A stretch of 64,000 nt of DNA from positions 404,727 through 468,726 of the forward strand of contig UESW01004763.1 of NCBI GenBank assembly GCA_900491605.1, given 5' to 3'. A program made the translations under genes and the position numbers. Within the stretch, counting starts at the first letter, position 1, and each line of letters opens with the position of its first letter. Of the stretch, positions 11,472 through 22,964 are shown in pieces. Origin of the DNA: Calamus simplicifolius. Lineage: Eukaryota > Streptophyta > Magnoliopsida > Arecales > Arecaceae. Below the pieces are notes generated by a model that made no database searches, had not been told where the DNA came from, and saw only the letters and a program-made list of their open reading frames with translations.

Positions 11472-13748
11472 CTATGCTCTGATATTACAAGCTCTGATGA
11501 ATTTGTCTGAAAAATTCAAATACTTCGTCCAGAGAGGCCGGAGTTGAGGAAATGCTATGTCCAACCAAGGCTTAGCTCTGCCATTGAAGTGGATGACTGC
11601 TGCCTTCTCTGCATCTGCTATGGTGGTGTTTTCTTGGTACCCAAGCCCCAACATGTGCCAATAGGGATCAATAATATGAACATGGCCATGAAATGCTATT
11701 AAACCAGGCGGCAGAGTCCCTAACTGCCAAAGGCTTAAGTCTGATTTCAAGTTCTAAAAAGAGTGAAATAGAAATCGATTAGAGATACAAATGCAACTGT
11801 GAAAACAAATGATGAACAAGAAACTGCTTATAAGCTATGATTAGGTTTGTGAGGCTTTAGACATACCTTTTGAAGCCAATGGTGGTAAGTTAGACTGATG
11901 TTCGTCTTCCTCCATGCATCAAGATCAAATATATTCATGCCATAAGCCCAAGCACACTCGTTGGGTTCAAAACTTTCTGATATTAAAGGTGGGAGAAGTT
12001 TAAGTAGTTCTTAAATCTCTTTGACATCACAAACTTATCAGTTCCTCTGCATGTTTCGACTGCGCCATTTACTTTCCCTTGTAGATCAATTTCCCAAAGG
12101 GGTGACAGATCGGCTTGGATGACAACATCATCATCAAGAAAGACAACCTTTTTAAGGCTTGGAAACAGCTGCCACATTCAAGTAGACATCCAATATTTAT
12201 ACGTTATAATTCAAAGAAGTGGATCCATCAAGCTATAAATCATAATATGACAAGTCCTAAGTGACTAATCAACATCGTTTTAATTAGAAGCAAGAGGTAA
12301 CTGAAAGTAGCAACTAGGAAAATTTGTTTCAGAACTAGTTTAGCAGAGGATAGGGCTGTGTATAGGATCCAACAACATCAACTCTCCACTTAGGACTACA
12401 AAAAGCCTTCGTCAATCATCAAACCATGATCTAATAATCTATTGGCTTCAACAGATGCATAAGGGAGCATCTTCCACGCAAAACATAAAAGAAAATTTTC
12501 TCCTAACAGGTTTAACGTGCGATTTTTGTTTTAAGGAAGATTGAATGTGTAGTACCAATCTGGAAATTGATCTACCTTGCCTAACTTCCCTTACCAAATT
12601 TAATTTTAACTTTTTGAAAAAAGTGATGATAAAACCACCAACCATTTCACGGAAAGATGAAACGTTACCGACACAAAAATATTATAACAAAGAGGGATCA
12701 CCTACTACAACTCTATTACCAATAATTCAAGCACCACCAAATGCAATAGTTAGAAGTTGAAGATTTTCTTAAACCCCGAACCTATTATATACCACCTAAT
12801 CAGTAGGCCAGATCTCATTATCCCAAAGCCTAAACCATTTGATATATTCAGAAGCTTCATCTCCAACCCATGCGGAAATCTCAAGCATCCTCTGATGTTG
12901 AAAGAATATTTTCTCTGGGATTAGACATATTTGGACCCTGAAGCCCATAAGTTTTGTAGATAAACTTCAACATTATGTCCCATGGGCTAAATTGGGCATC
13001 ATCCATCTATGTACTATGAGGTAGTTTGTGCGGGCCTAACCATCCTACTAACTCATGGCAGGAAGCTTGCAACCAAAATAGTAGAGGGTTGAAACGAAGT
13101 AACACTTGCTTTACACTAACCTCAGGCAAATGGATGCGAATATGGTTCATGACCGACTGATACTTTGGGCTCAAAGCTTGCAGCTTGGCCGCCACCACGA
13201 CAGGATTCTCGCTAACATTGGCAACGATGGCCGACGAGCCTCCACGGAACTGTGACCGCGCCGCCCGGTCCTTCTCCATGGCCTCCATCACGGGGACCCT
13301 CCCCTCACGAACCAATCGAAATGGTGCAGCCCCTTGACCTCGATGACCGCCGGCTCCAACGGGTGCAGCGAAAACCAGGCCTGCATGGGCGCGTACGTCT
13401 TGCGGTCGGTGATCACATGGAACACGACCGAGCTCGGGCGGAGGGAATTGGCGACGAGGGAGGCGGCGACGGCGGCGGCGGCGAGAACGTTGTCAGAGGC
13501 GAGGACGAAGTGGTGGAGGGACGGGTCGACCAGCGCCGGGACCAGCTCCGGGCCTGGGAGCTGGAGGCGGGCCCCAGCGTTGGTGGAGTGCTCCTGGGCC
13601 AGCCTCAGGGCCAGGCAGTGCAGCTGCTTGGGGATGCTGCTCGATGCCACGTGGCGGTAGAGATACTCCTGGATCTTGGCCGTCCTCGTCCTTTTCTCCA
13701 GCAGCGATATCTGTCGTCGTCAACGTCAAGCTTCAAAAGTCAACGCTA

Positions 13749-13796
<48 letters not shown>

Positions 13797-16196
13797 TAAC
13801 GTATTTTTGAATTAGGGTACCATGGCTTTGAGCCTTAAGGCAAAGGTCTTGGCATCTGATCTGTTGCTCTTCATCTCTGCAACAAAGTCTTCTAATGTTT
13901 GCGGAATGTCGGATCCTGGCCGAGGTTCTTCGATTTCACCTTCTTCAAGCACTCGATAAATTTCCTCAGGAACCTTCTGCGATGACAAAGAATTCCGTTT
14001 CATGTTAATAGTAGTAAACTAAAGAGATAGAGAGAGAGTTAATTTTCATGCAAGGTTTGATGATTAATTAGTTACCGTGGATTCGGGCCTTCTTCCCCAT
14101 ATTCTTGGACCTAGCTTTTTTCCTACACATCCTACCATACAAAAACCAAAAAAATTAAATACCGTAAACAAGCACTTGACATTAAACAAAGAAAGATTAT
14201 GTGCCCTTCTCTAAAAGAAAATAATCACGTTAAATATTGTTCTTGGTATGGTAAAAAGAATGAAATAAAGTTCATCAACAGTAAGCATGTCAATTGTTTT
14301 CTAAAGTAGAAAATATCTAGTTTTGCCAGGAGCATCTGATCTTAGGCATTCCAAAAGTGTCTTTTGAATCGGTTGGAAGAGGAGAAAATAAAGGTTTTTT
14401 TTTAAAAAAAAAAGTTATTAGTAGAAAGCATTTAATTAGGCCGAAAGGGAAAGCAGTCTGGCACGAGAGAGGTCTCTTTCGGTCAAAGAAAGATCAAAAA
14501 GAAAGAGAAAAAGAAATGCTGACGAGCTACCTCGCCTTTGGAATTATATTTTACGCCAAACTTTTCAGGTCTCATGTTCTTCCTACCCCACCATCCTCAC
14601 CAACTGAGATGAAGACGTTAAATCTGATATTGCTTTATACTATTTGTCATCAGCTTATTTCCTAATGATTGTTAGAAGTGTGTTGACTCAAAAGCCTTTT
14701 AGGTCTCAATGCTACTTTATTCATCGATCGTGTGACAGGCCAGCAAACTTCAACAGTAATCCATCAATTTTTTGGTTGGCGGTATCATCAAATTAATAAT
14801 TTGTAGCACAAGTTGAATGTTTGCTTAAAATTTGGACATCATGAATTTATTATTGCTGTCTTAGGCCAATCTTTTCACCAGTTGAAAGTACAAGCCAACA
14901 GGGATGCAAGAACATCACAAGCTCAGCCGTAACTACTCCAAATAGATATCACATTCCTCATCTATTTTGTTCTCCTCTCTCTTTTGGATTGGACCAGCCA
15001 TATACTAAACAGTAACCCATTAAAGAAGCCTCCGTATGGATAAAAGCTTCCTTCAATCAACCAAGCTTTAAGGTTTAGTGTCTGTTAACCATGTAACATC
15101 CATTCAACTATCCTAATTATCTTTAATTTTTGATTCTTTCACAAATAACTGTGTACGCATCAATAAGATAACTTCACACGCAGCAACAGAGATTGTGTAT
15201 TAGAAAATTTTGAAATTGATTTTAACTAATAAAAAGGTTTTCTTGAACTACGGTTTTGGTATTTTTCTTGTGTCCTTTGAGTTTGTACCTTCACTGATCA
15301 GGTCAAGACTACATAAGGAAAGCTTGATCATTATTTCAATTTCCATTGTGACTTTTGGAGGAAGAGGGGGTTGGCCGGTTGGCCCTCCCTTAGTACCAGC
15401 AAATTAACCTTCTAAACCTTGGTCCTGGTGAGATTCATCACATATTTTTAATATAACCGCCAAGAGGCTCTGCTGACTCCCTAAAGCTTATCTAATTGAT
15501 GATGCTAGTCTTGTAAACAATTGGCAAAGATATCAAAACTCATTTTGGAACATCTCAAATTATAAATTTACATTATTAAAGCAGAATTATACATGCAATC
15601 TTAAACTAGTTCAAAGATTAATTAAATGCGTTGCAAGACAATTTTTTGGTTAAATAACAAAGACAATTTCCGTGTATTAATTGAAAGTTTATATCGTTCA
15701 AAAAACCAAAAAATGCGTTCATCATCAAAAGGTTGTATGCAAGAAGCCTAATATAGGTTCAGCCGCAAGGACTTTTTCCATGTGATGTAATACTTTTTTA
15801 CTAGAGTTATAAAATATAGCAATACTGAGTTAGATTCCATGGAAAAAAGCTATTTAATTGGAGGAATGTAAGTTGCCAACTCATCTTGAAACCTTATTAA
15901 TTATGACCTCTCATTGGAAACTTCATGCATGCACATATAACGCAAAGAAAAAGAAAGAGAGAGAGAATTCAAAGGAGCCCCCTACCCAAAGAAGAACAAT
16001 CGGTCTCTTCCTCGATTGTGTCTATTGCCGTCAAGACGAACACAAATCGGAGCAATAATGTGACGAATAGCAGTGAGTAGAACACCATTCTATAAGAAAG
16101 CTTCCTCGACGTGATCTTAACCTTGATGAAATCCCTCACGCCCTTCCCTGGGAACACCGTCACATGTCTCATACTAGGCGATATATGGAGCTGCAT
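11472..16196 (-). CDS. IRX8: GAUT12/IRX8-type GT8 glycosyltransferase, six exons, two frameshifts
   Basis: Exons in gene order are 16196-15986, 14131-14076, 13976-13821, 13710-13121, 12168-11867 and 11753-11472, all with GT..AG junctions; together about 532 codons, close to the roughly 535 of Arabidopsis IRX8. The start MQLHISPSMRHVTV and the membrane anchor at residues 36-58 fit a type II Golgi protein. Family marks include IPKQLHCLALRLAQEH, VFHVITDRKTY, the metal-binding FLDDDVV, ETCRGTDKFVMSK, WQLGTLPPGLIAFHGH and HFNGRAKPW (HxxGxxKPW of GT8). GAUT12/IRX8 is known to be needed for xylan deposition in secondary walls. Exon 4 is 590 nt and exon 5 is 302 nt, each one base short of a multiple of three. 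The breaks fall in the G-rich run at 13297-13304 and at 11986-11989. Either this is a recent pseudogene or the consensus has lost two bases. Other GAUTs fit less well. Confidence 0.85.
13753..13794. repeat. (AT)21 microsatellite in GAUT intron 3
   Basis: Twenty-one uninterrupted AT units lie inside the 110-bp intron between exons 3 and 4 (13711-13820). They make up over a third of a very short intron, so length changes would alter its size appreciably. Confidence 0.9.
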
Positions 16197-16967
16197 GGCA
16201 ACTCCGGGGAAAGTGAGCACAAGAAGGCAACAGCTATTCACTCTGGCTCTGATTGTTCTTTCGAGAGCTCGGAGGACCTGGATTCACCTACAGAGACCCA
16301 TGAGGTAGAAGAAGAGGTGATGGCTCCGGAGATTGTAATAAGAGCCCGGCCAGTTCTGGTGCTGACGTTGCTATCCACCACCTAACTTTGCTTAGCACTT
16401 GGGCTAATGCTTTGTGTTGCTGTAGGGAACAAAGATAGGGGGGATCCGGAAGAGGGTTGTTTGAGAAAGGGACTCAGGATTCAGGTGGAATGAGAGTGGT
16501 TTGGTGAGAAAAATTTCTCATTAAGAAACTTTGGATCTTCTGATGAAAATGTATTAGTTCTTGTCAGTTTTTTGCCTTAATTTTGAAGTATAGGAGAGGG
16601 GTATATTAATAAAATTAGAATAGATGGGAAGCTGCTGTCTGTGTTTTGATATATAAGTTTGTGCTGGTTCCTTTACCTTCAAATAAGTAGGGGGAGAAAA
16701 GTGACCAAACGGCACCCCTCAACAAAGATAGGGACATACCAACGAGGAGGCAGCAGTTTTTTCTCTTCAACAACCCGGTCTGGTTCCCCTCTAGACCAGA
16801 TCCAATCATGGTTGCAGAAAGAAGTATTAAAAAATGGATAGAAATTAAACAGACCTAAGTTGTTACATGACAATTAGAAAACATGTAAAACATGACAGAA
16901 TCATCAATAAACCAACAAACAGAAACCAAGTATTTCATAAATGAAAAACATATCAAACATGAAACAA
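16197..16967 (-). other. 5' flank of the GAUT12-like gene
   Basis: This 0.77-kb stretch separates the start codon from the copia insertion and must hold the 5' UTR and proximal promoter. No clear TATA box is seen; a TATTAATATAC-like word lies on the minus strand near 16600. Two words matching the MYB46-type SMRE consensus occur at 16380-16386 (ACCTAAC) and 16499-16505 (minus strand ACCAAAC), but about one such match is expected by chance here. Confidence 0.4.
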
Positions 16968-16972
16968 CATTG

Positions 16973-17307
16973 TGTTGAAAATTAAACTTGTTTTAATGAA
17001 AAAACTGAAGACTTCATTAGAGAAAAGAAGAGTTGAAAAAAAAAATCGAAGGCTTTATTGAGAACGGAAGAGTTATTTTGAAAAGATAAAATGGTTCAGT
17101 TTTTTGTAACTGACTTTTAAATGTTTTTTAGTTTTCGCGTGTATTAAGTAGAGGTAAATGAAAGGACATGACTTTATATATGAGAGGTATTTGCCCATAA
17201 AATGTAACAGAAGAAAAAATAGAGAGACCCAAAGTTGTATTCATTGAAGCATCCTTTCCTTCCGTCAATCTGGTATCAGAGCTTCTGTGTGCCCACTACT
17301 TTCAACA
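16973..17307 (+). repeat. 5' LTR of the copia at 16973-21764
   Basis: A 335-bp LTR with perfect 8-bp terminal inverted repeats TGTTGAAA/TTTCAACA. It matches about 21405-21764. A TCTGGTATCAGAGCTTC word near its end mimics a primer site, but both LTRs contain it. Confidence 0.8.
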
Positions 17308-17308
17308 A

Positions 17309-17320
17309 GGGTATCAGAGC
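17309..17320 (+). other. primer-binding site
   Basis: GGGTATCAGAGC lies one base after the LTR end. It matches the plant initiator-methionine tRNA primer site TGGTATCAGAGC except for its first base. Confidence 0.7.
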
Positions 17321-17353
17321 CATGTTCTATTGAGAGGACCAATCTTGAGGGAG

Positions 17354-18240
17354 ATGGTTAGCGATGGTGTGCATATTCAAGTTCCCAAGCTTACTAAAGA
17401 GAACTATGGAAATTAGTGTATCCAAATGAAGTCATTATTTAGCTCACAAGATCTATGGGAAGTTGTTAAACATGGCTACACTGAGCCTACAACAGAGCAA
17501 GAAAGAGGGTACAATCAAGCACAAAGAGATACTTTGAGGGCCTTAAGGAGAAGAGACAAAAAAGCTTTGTTCCAATTATCAAGCTTTAGATGAGGTGACA
17601 TTTGAGAGAATTGCTGAAGCAACTTCTGTAAAATGAAGCTTGGGATACTCTATCTACTATCTTTAAAGGAGAAGAAAAGGTAAGCGAATCCGGCTTCAAC
17701 AATTGCGAGGAGAATTGAAGTCACCACCATGAAGGAGACGGAAAACATATTTGACTACTTCTCTCGGATATTGGTTATTGTAAACCAATTAAAGAAAATG
17801 GAGAGAAGGTAGAAGATGTTCGAGTGGTGGAGAAGATACTTCGGTCTTTGACACCGAGGTTTGAGCATGTTGTTGTCGCAATTGAAGAAGCTAATGATGT
17901 TGATACACTCTCCATCAATGCGTTGATGGGCAAACTTCAAATTCATGAACAAAAGATGCAAAGAAAAATGAAGGATATAATACGGAGCAAATACTTCAAT
18001 CCAAGGTGGAGGTAAAAGATCAAAAGGAGAAAGATAAAGGACTTCAATTTGCCTTTAGCAACAAAAGAGATGGCGGAAATAACTATCGTGGTGGCAGAAA
18101 AACTACCGTGGTCGTAGTCGAAGCCATGGCCGTGGTCAAAGAAGCTATAATGATGGAGGAGGCCAAAGCTCAAATTTCAGCAATGAAAGAGGTGGCAGAA
18201 GAGGTGGACGTGAACGAGGTAAAGATCAATTGGAGGTCGT
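17354..18240 (+). pseudogene. copia gag remnant
   Basis: The start MVSDGVHIQVPKLTKENY and the following QMKSLFSSQDLWEVVKHGY resemble the N-terminus of copia gag (capsid) proteins. An in-frame TAG soon follows where a tryptophan codon is usual, and further stops and shifts break the rest. Downstream, 17824-18015 encodes a recognisable gag piece with ILRSLTPRFEHVVVAIEE, followed by a glycine/arginine-rich basic stretch. No intact CCHC zinc knuckle is visible. Confidence 0.7.
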
Positions 18241-18410
18241 GATCAATCAAGATCCAATGTTCAATGCTATAATTGTCAAATATATGGACACTATAGCTAT
18301 TAGTGTTAGAACAATAAGCAAAGCAACTACATTGAATCCAAAACTAAGAAGGAGAGCCGACTCTTCTTTTGTCATGCCAAGAAGATGGAGACTTGAAGAA
18401 TATATAGTTT

Positions 18411-21380
18411 CTTGACTCAGGAGCCTCGAACCATATGTGTGGAAGAAAAGACCTATTTGTGGAATTGCAAGAAGGGAAGTTTTGTGATGTGAAGTTTGGG
18501 GATCTCTCCAAAGATCCTATCAAAGGAAGAGGTAAAATCATGATTTGGCAAAAGAATGTTAAACCTGATTTCATTTCAATGTTTATTATGTGCCAAGTTT
18601 GAAGAGTAATATTCTTAGTATTGACCAACTGTTAGAGAAGGGTTATGCAATCCATATGGAAAGACTATCTCTAACTTTAAAAGATTGGAATGGAAAGCTG
18701 ATTACTCGTGTCCAGATGGCGAAGAACATGATGTTTCCTCTTATCTTGAAGATGAAAGCACAAAATTGCTTGCAAGTGGATATCAAGGACCCTTCCTGGC
18801 TTTGGCATTCAGGTTTGGACATTTAAATTTTGGAAGTTTAAAATTACTATCTAATAAGGGGATGGTGAAAGGTCTACCACACAAAATTATCCAAATGAAG
18901 TTTGTGAGAAGTGCACACTAGCAAAACATGCAAGAGCTCCATTCAAAAGTAGAAACTCTTGGAAAGCAACAAAACCATTACAACTAGTGCATACTGATAT
19001 ATGTGGACCTCTTCCAGAATCTTATGGTGGTAACAAGTATTTCATAATATTTGTTGATGACTTTAGTAGAAAGTTATGGGTTTATTTTCTAAAAGAAAAT
19101 TGGCTGCACTCTTTATGTTTAAATATTTCAAATCTTTGGTTGAAAAAGAAAGTAACAGTAAAGTGCAGATTTTGAGATCCGATAGAGGCGGAGAATATAT
19201 GTCAAATGCTTTTAGAAGCTATTGTGATGAAGAAGGAGTTAACATCAATTCACCGCCTCGTACTCTCCATAACAAAATGGAGTGGCCGAGAGGAAGAACC
19301 GAACCATTCTTGACATGACTAGAAGCATGTTGAAAGAGAAGAACCTTTCCGAGTAATTTTGGGCTGAAGGGGTGGCATGTGCAGCATATCTTATCAACCG
19401 AAGCCCAATAAAAGTCATCAAAGGTATGACACCGGAAGAAGCTTGGAGTGGCTACAAGCCAGGAGTAAGCCACATGAAGATTTTTGGGTGCATTGCTATG
19501 CCCAAGTACGACAAGAGAAAAGAAAGAAGCTTGATGATCGAAGCAAAAAATGCATCTTCATAGGATATAGTGAGCAATCCAAAGCCTACAAACTGTATGA
19601 TCCAATGGCAAAAAAGGTGTGATTTTCAAGGAAGATGGAGTATGGGATTGGAGTGCAAAAATCTCATATCAAATATGTAACACCTTATAATGAAGCTGAG
19701 GAGAATACAAATGAAGAAGCTACTCAACCAACTTTGTCACCAGCAAGATCATCTTCATCACCACAAGTTACACCAACTTCCTCAAGAAGTTCTATAAGCC
19801 CTGAAGAGTCAACAAAAAAGTTTAGAAGTATTAGTGATCTTTATGATGAAACAGAAGAAGTTGAACAAGTTGATTTATATTTTTATTTGCTGATATTGAA
19901 CCTCTAACATTTGATGAAGCTATGCAGAAAGTTGAATGAAGAAAAGCAATGAAGGAGGAGATTCTTGCCATAGAAAAAATAATACTTGGGAGTTGACTTC
20001 ACTTCCAAAAGGACAAAAGGCGATAGGTGTCAAATGGGTATAAAAGTGAAGCTCACCGCTAATGGACGTAGAAAGATACAAAGCTCATTTGGTTGTCAAA
20101 GGCTACAAGCAAAAGAAAGGGCTCGATTATGACGAAGTTTTTGCGCCTATAGCCCATTTTGATTCAATGAAGCTCATTTTCTCACTTGCATCTCATTACA
20201 AGTGGAAATATATCAAATGGATGTGAAGTCAGCATTTCTCAATGGCTACCTTGAAGAAGAAGTCTATATTGAGCAACCTGAGGGCTATGTCCATAAAGGC
20301 ATGGAAGATAAAGTATACAAGTTACGAAAAGCCTTGTATGGATTAAAGCAAGCACCTAGAGCTTGGAATGCTCGTCTTGATCACTATCTTCAAGAATGTG
20401 GTTTCAACAAATGCTCCTATGAACATGCTATCTATGTGAAGAAAAAAGGAGATGACATTTTAATTATATGTCTATATGTGGATGACTTACTTGTGACAGG
20501 TAATTGCAGGGAAATGATATATGGGTTCAAAGTAACCATGAGCAAGGAGTTCAAAATAACAGAGGAGACTTGATGTCTTATTTTCTTGGCATTAAAGTAA
20601 AGCAAAGTGAAGATGACATCTTTATTTCTCAAGGAAGTTATGCTAGAAACATTCGACAAAAATTTAAAATGGAGAGCTGCAAAGAAGTAAACACCCCGGT
20701 TGCTTATGGAGCCAAGCTTAGTAAAGAAGGAGAAGGAAATAAGGTGAACTCATCTCTCTTTAAAAGCCTTGTTGGAAGTCTTCGTTATCTTACTATAAGC
20801 CGACCTGATATTGTCTATGGAGTTGGTTTGATTAATAGATATATAGAACATCCAAAGGAGTTACACTGGATGGCAGCAAAAAGGATTCTTAGATACCTCA
20901 AAGGAACTCTTGATCATAGTATGTTTTATGCTCATTCCAATGATGCAAGTTTAATTGGATTTTCTGACAGTGATTGGGGAGGAGATCTTGAAGAACGGAA
21001 AAGCACTTCTGGTTATGTTTTTTATTTTGGTGCTAATGCTTTTTCTTGGAGCTCAAAGAAACAATCCATTGTTGCATTATCTACATGTGAAGCAGAGTAT
21101 GTTGCAGCAGCGTCATGTGCATGTGAGGCCATATGGTTGCGCAACTTATTGAAAGAATTAAGTCATATACAAAAGAACCAGTGAAGATATATGATAATGT
21201 CTGCCATTGAACTAGCTAGAATCCAGTTCAACATGGAAGAAGCAAACACATTGACACAAGATTTCATTTTCTTCGTGATCAAGTCAAGAAAGGAATTGTG
21301 AATGTTGTGTACTGTAAATCAAATGAGCAAATTGCTGATATATTTACAAAACCACTCAAAGGTGAAGATTTTAAAAACTG
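18411..21380 (+). pseudogene. copia pol remnant (PR-IN-RT-RH)
   Basis: Protease: LDSGASNHMCG at 18411-18443. Integrase: HTDICGPLPESYGG and VDDFSRKLWVYF near 18990-19090, then LRSDRGGEYMSNAF near 19170. Reverse transcriptase: QMDVKSAFLNGYLEEEVYI, YGLKQAPRAWNARLDHYL and CLYVDDLLVTG at 20215-20500. RNase H: SDSDWGGDLEERKSTSGYVF and ALSTCEAEYVAAAS at 20965-21115, and the ADIFTKPLKGEDF tail at 21334-21376. The order is copia-type (integrase before RT). Multiple frame breaks and stops make it non-functional. Confidence 0.85.
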
Positions 21381-21404
21381 AGAAAGATATGAGTTATGGC
21401 ATCA

Positions 21405-21764
21405 AGGAAAAAATAAGTTTATGAAAAAAACTGAAGACTTCATGAGAGAAAGGAAGAGTTGAAAAAAAATCGAAGGCTTTATTGAGAACGTAAGAGTTAT
21501 TTTGAAAAGATAAAATGGTTCAGTTTTTTGTAACTGACTCTTAAATGTTTTTTAGTTTTCTATGCGTGTATTAAGTAGAGGTAAATGAAAGGACATGACT
21601 CTTATATATGAGAGGTATTTACCCATGAAATGTAACAGAAGAAAAAATAGAGACCCAAAAGTTGTATTCCCTCTAATACATAGTATCATTTTTCTTATTG
21701 AAAGCATCCTCCCCTTCCATCAATCTGGTATCAGAGCTTCTTGTGTGTCCACTACGTTTCCACA
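21405..21764 (+). repeat. 3' LTR of the copia at 16973-21764
   Basis: It matches the 5' LTR from the ATGAAAAAAACTGAAGACTTCAT segment onward. The first 15-20 bases are not recognisable, so the left edge is approximate. It contains about 37 bp (around 21668-21710) missing from the 5' LTR, which therefore has a deletion. It ends GTTTCCACA against TTTCAACA in the partner. Confidence 0.7.
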
Positions 21765-21769
21765 CATTG

Positions 21770-22964
21770 GCCAGCGAAAGAGTAGGGAGTCCCTACCCAG
21801 TAACAACAAAGAACTTTGGTTGTTATGCTCAAAGGCTAATTCACAATTTGCCAACTTTCTAGGAACCATGAAGATGGCCTACAGACTGCAAGCACCCCTT
21901 GGATCCCCATTGCATCACACTGCAACCAACTAGCCAATCCAAACTAAAGCCTTATGGCACGTAGACTCCCTTGGAACCCTGATGGAGGGACTTAAATTCA
22001 GGTCTCTAATGCAACCCACCAAGAGATTTTACCAGCTTGCTAAGCTGACACATTCCATGTAACATCTAATGAGGTCAAAAAGACTAATTTCTACTGGTGG
22101 TAAACTTTCCTATGTCATTTTTTATACCGAATACAGCATGCATGCGATGCGATGAAAGAACAGGGCTGAAAACAACTACATAACAACAAATAGAAGATTT
22201 GTCCCCCGATATTGAAGTTTAACCATAAATGGAATAATTAATAGAAGGTAGATCAACGAGATAGATGGTTGGGTCCAAAACTTAACATAATTTTTTAAAT
22301 TAAATTGAATACTAGTTTGTGGATCTATACTTTCTTCTGGAGGTTCAATCTAAATTCTCCCCTCTCAAAGTTGTGAAAATGCTTAAATTGGTAGCTCTTA
22401 TAAAGAACAATAAATTAAAGATCAATAAGAGTTAGCGCTGAGTAGGTGAATCAAGCTAGTCGACTCAATGGAGCACGGTGTTGGCTTTGAGATGCGATAA
22501 AATGTGATCTTTGGTGAGCGAAACTCTTACAGAACAGTAGTAACATACCAGATAAACTATAGTATAGCTCTTGAAAAGTAAGCTCTTAGTTTAAAGTAGT
22601 AATATATAGTGCATACAAGAGTACCAGGACATGGAGCTTGATTGAAAAGTAGTAGTAGATTGAATTCAAGCAAGGGTTAAATTGCCTTGCACATGGAGGA
22701 GAATATTTGAATAACATGTGAGAGTTAAGTCTCACATGGACTATTTAATAGGGGGTGCATGAATTAATGCAAATGATTAGATTCAAAACTTAATCATTAA
22801 AATTTTCAAGTTAAATTAGGTTCTGATTTGTATACGAAGATCTCATGGCCAAACTTAAACTCTCTATTTCTGCTTAATAGTTAGAATCTTTTAGTCATCT
22901 AAGATACTGTGTTCCACAAGCAATGACAAAAGTCAGCTTTAGGCATAGAATAATATATTAGGTT
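21770..22964. other. intergenic DNA
   Basis: No gene is recognised. A phrase built on CAAAACTTAA..AATTAAATT..TAGTTTGT at 22274-22340 recurs imperfectly at 22786-22850, suggesting an old repeated element without readable ends. Confidence 0.4.

Larger units (their letters stand above)
16973..21764 (+). mobile_element. degenerate Ty1-copia retrotransposon
   Basis: The left end is TGTTGAAA, and the left LTR closes with its inverted copy TTTCAACA at 17307. The right LTR ends at 21764. CATTG lies on both outer sides (16968-16972 and 21765-21769). A primer-binding site follows the left LTR. The interior runs gag, protease, integrase, reverse transcriptase, RNase H in copia order, but is broken by many stops and frameshifts. 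At 4.8 kb it is near full length, so it decayed by point mutation rather than deletion. It lies head-to-head with the GAUT12-like gene. Confidence 0.85.

Noticed and set aside
13252..13749. Plus-strand frame of 165 codons
   Set aside because: It is antisense to the GC-rich exon 4 of the GAUT12-like gene, whose minus-strand frame has clear family similarity.
16380..16505. Two MYB46-type SMRE (AC-like) words upstream of the IRX8-like gene as proof of secondary-wall control
   Set aside because: The consensus is degenerate; about 0.75 matches are expected by chance in 770 bp on two strands, so two hits are not evidence.
21726..21737. A TGGTATCAGAGC primer-site word just after the right copia LTR, suggesting a tandem LTR-interior-LTR-interior array
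   Set aside because: The same word is inside the left LTR too. With ends set by the TGTTGAAA/TTTCAACA inverted repeat and the CATTG duplication it belongs to both LTRs; the working primer site is at 17309.
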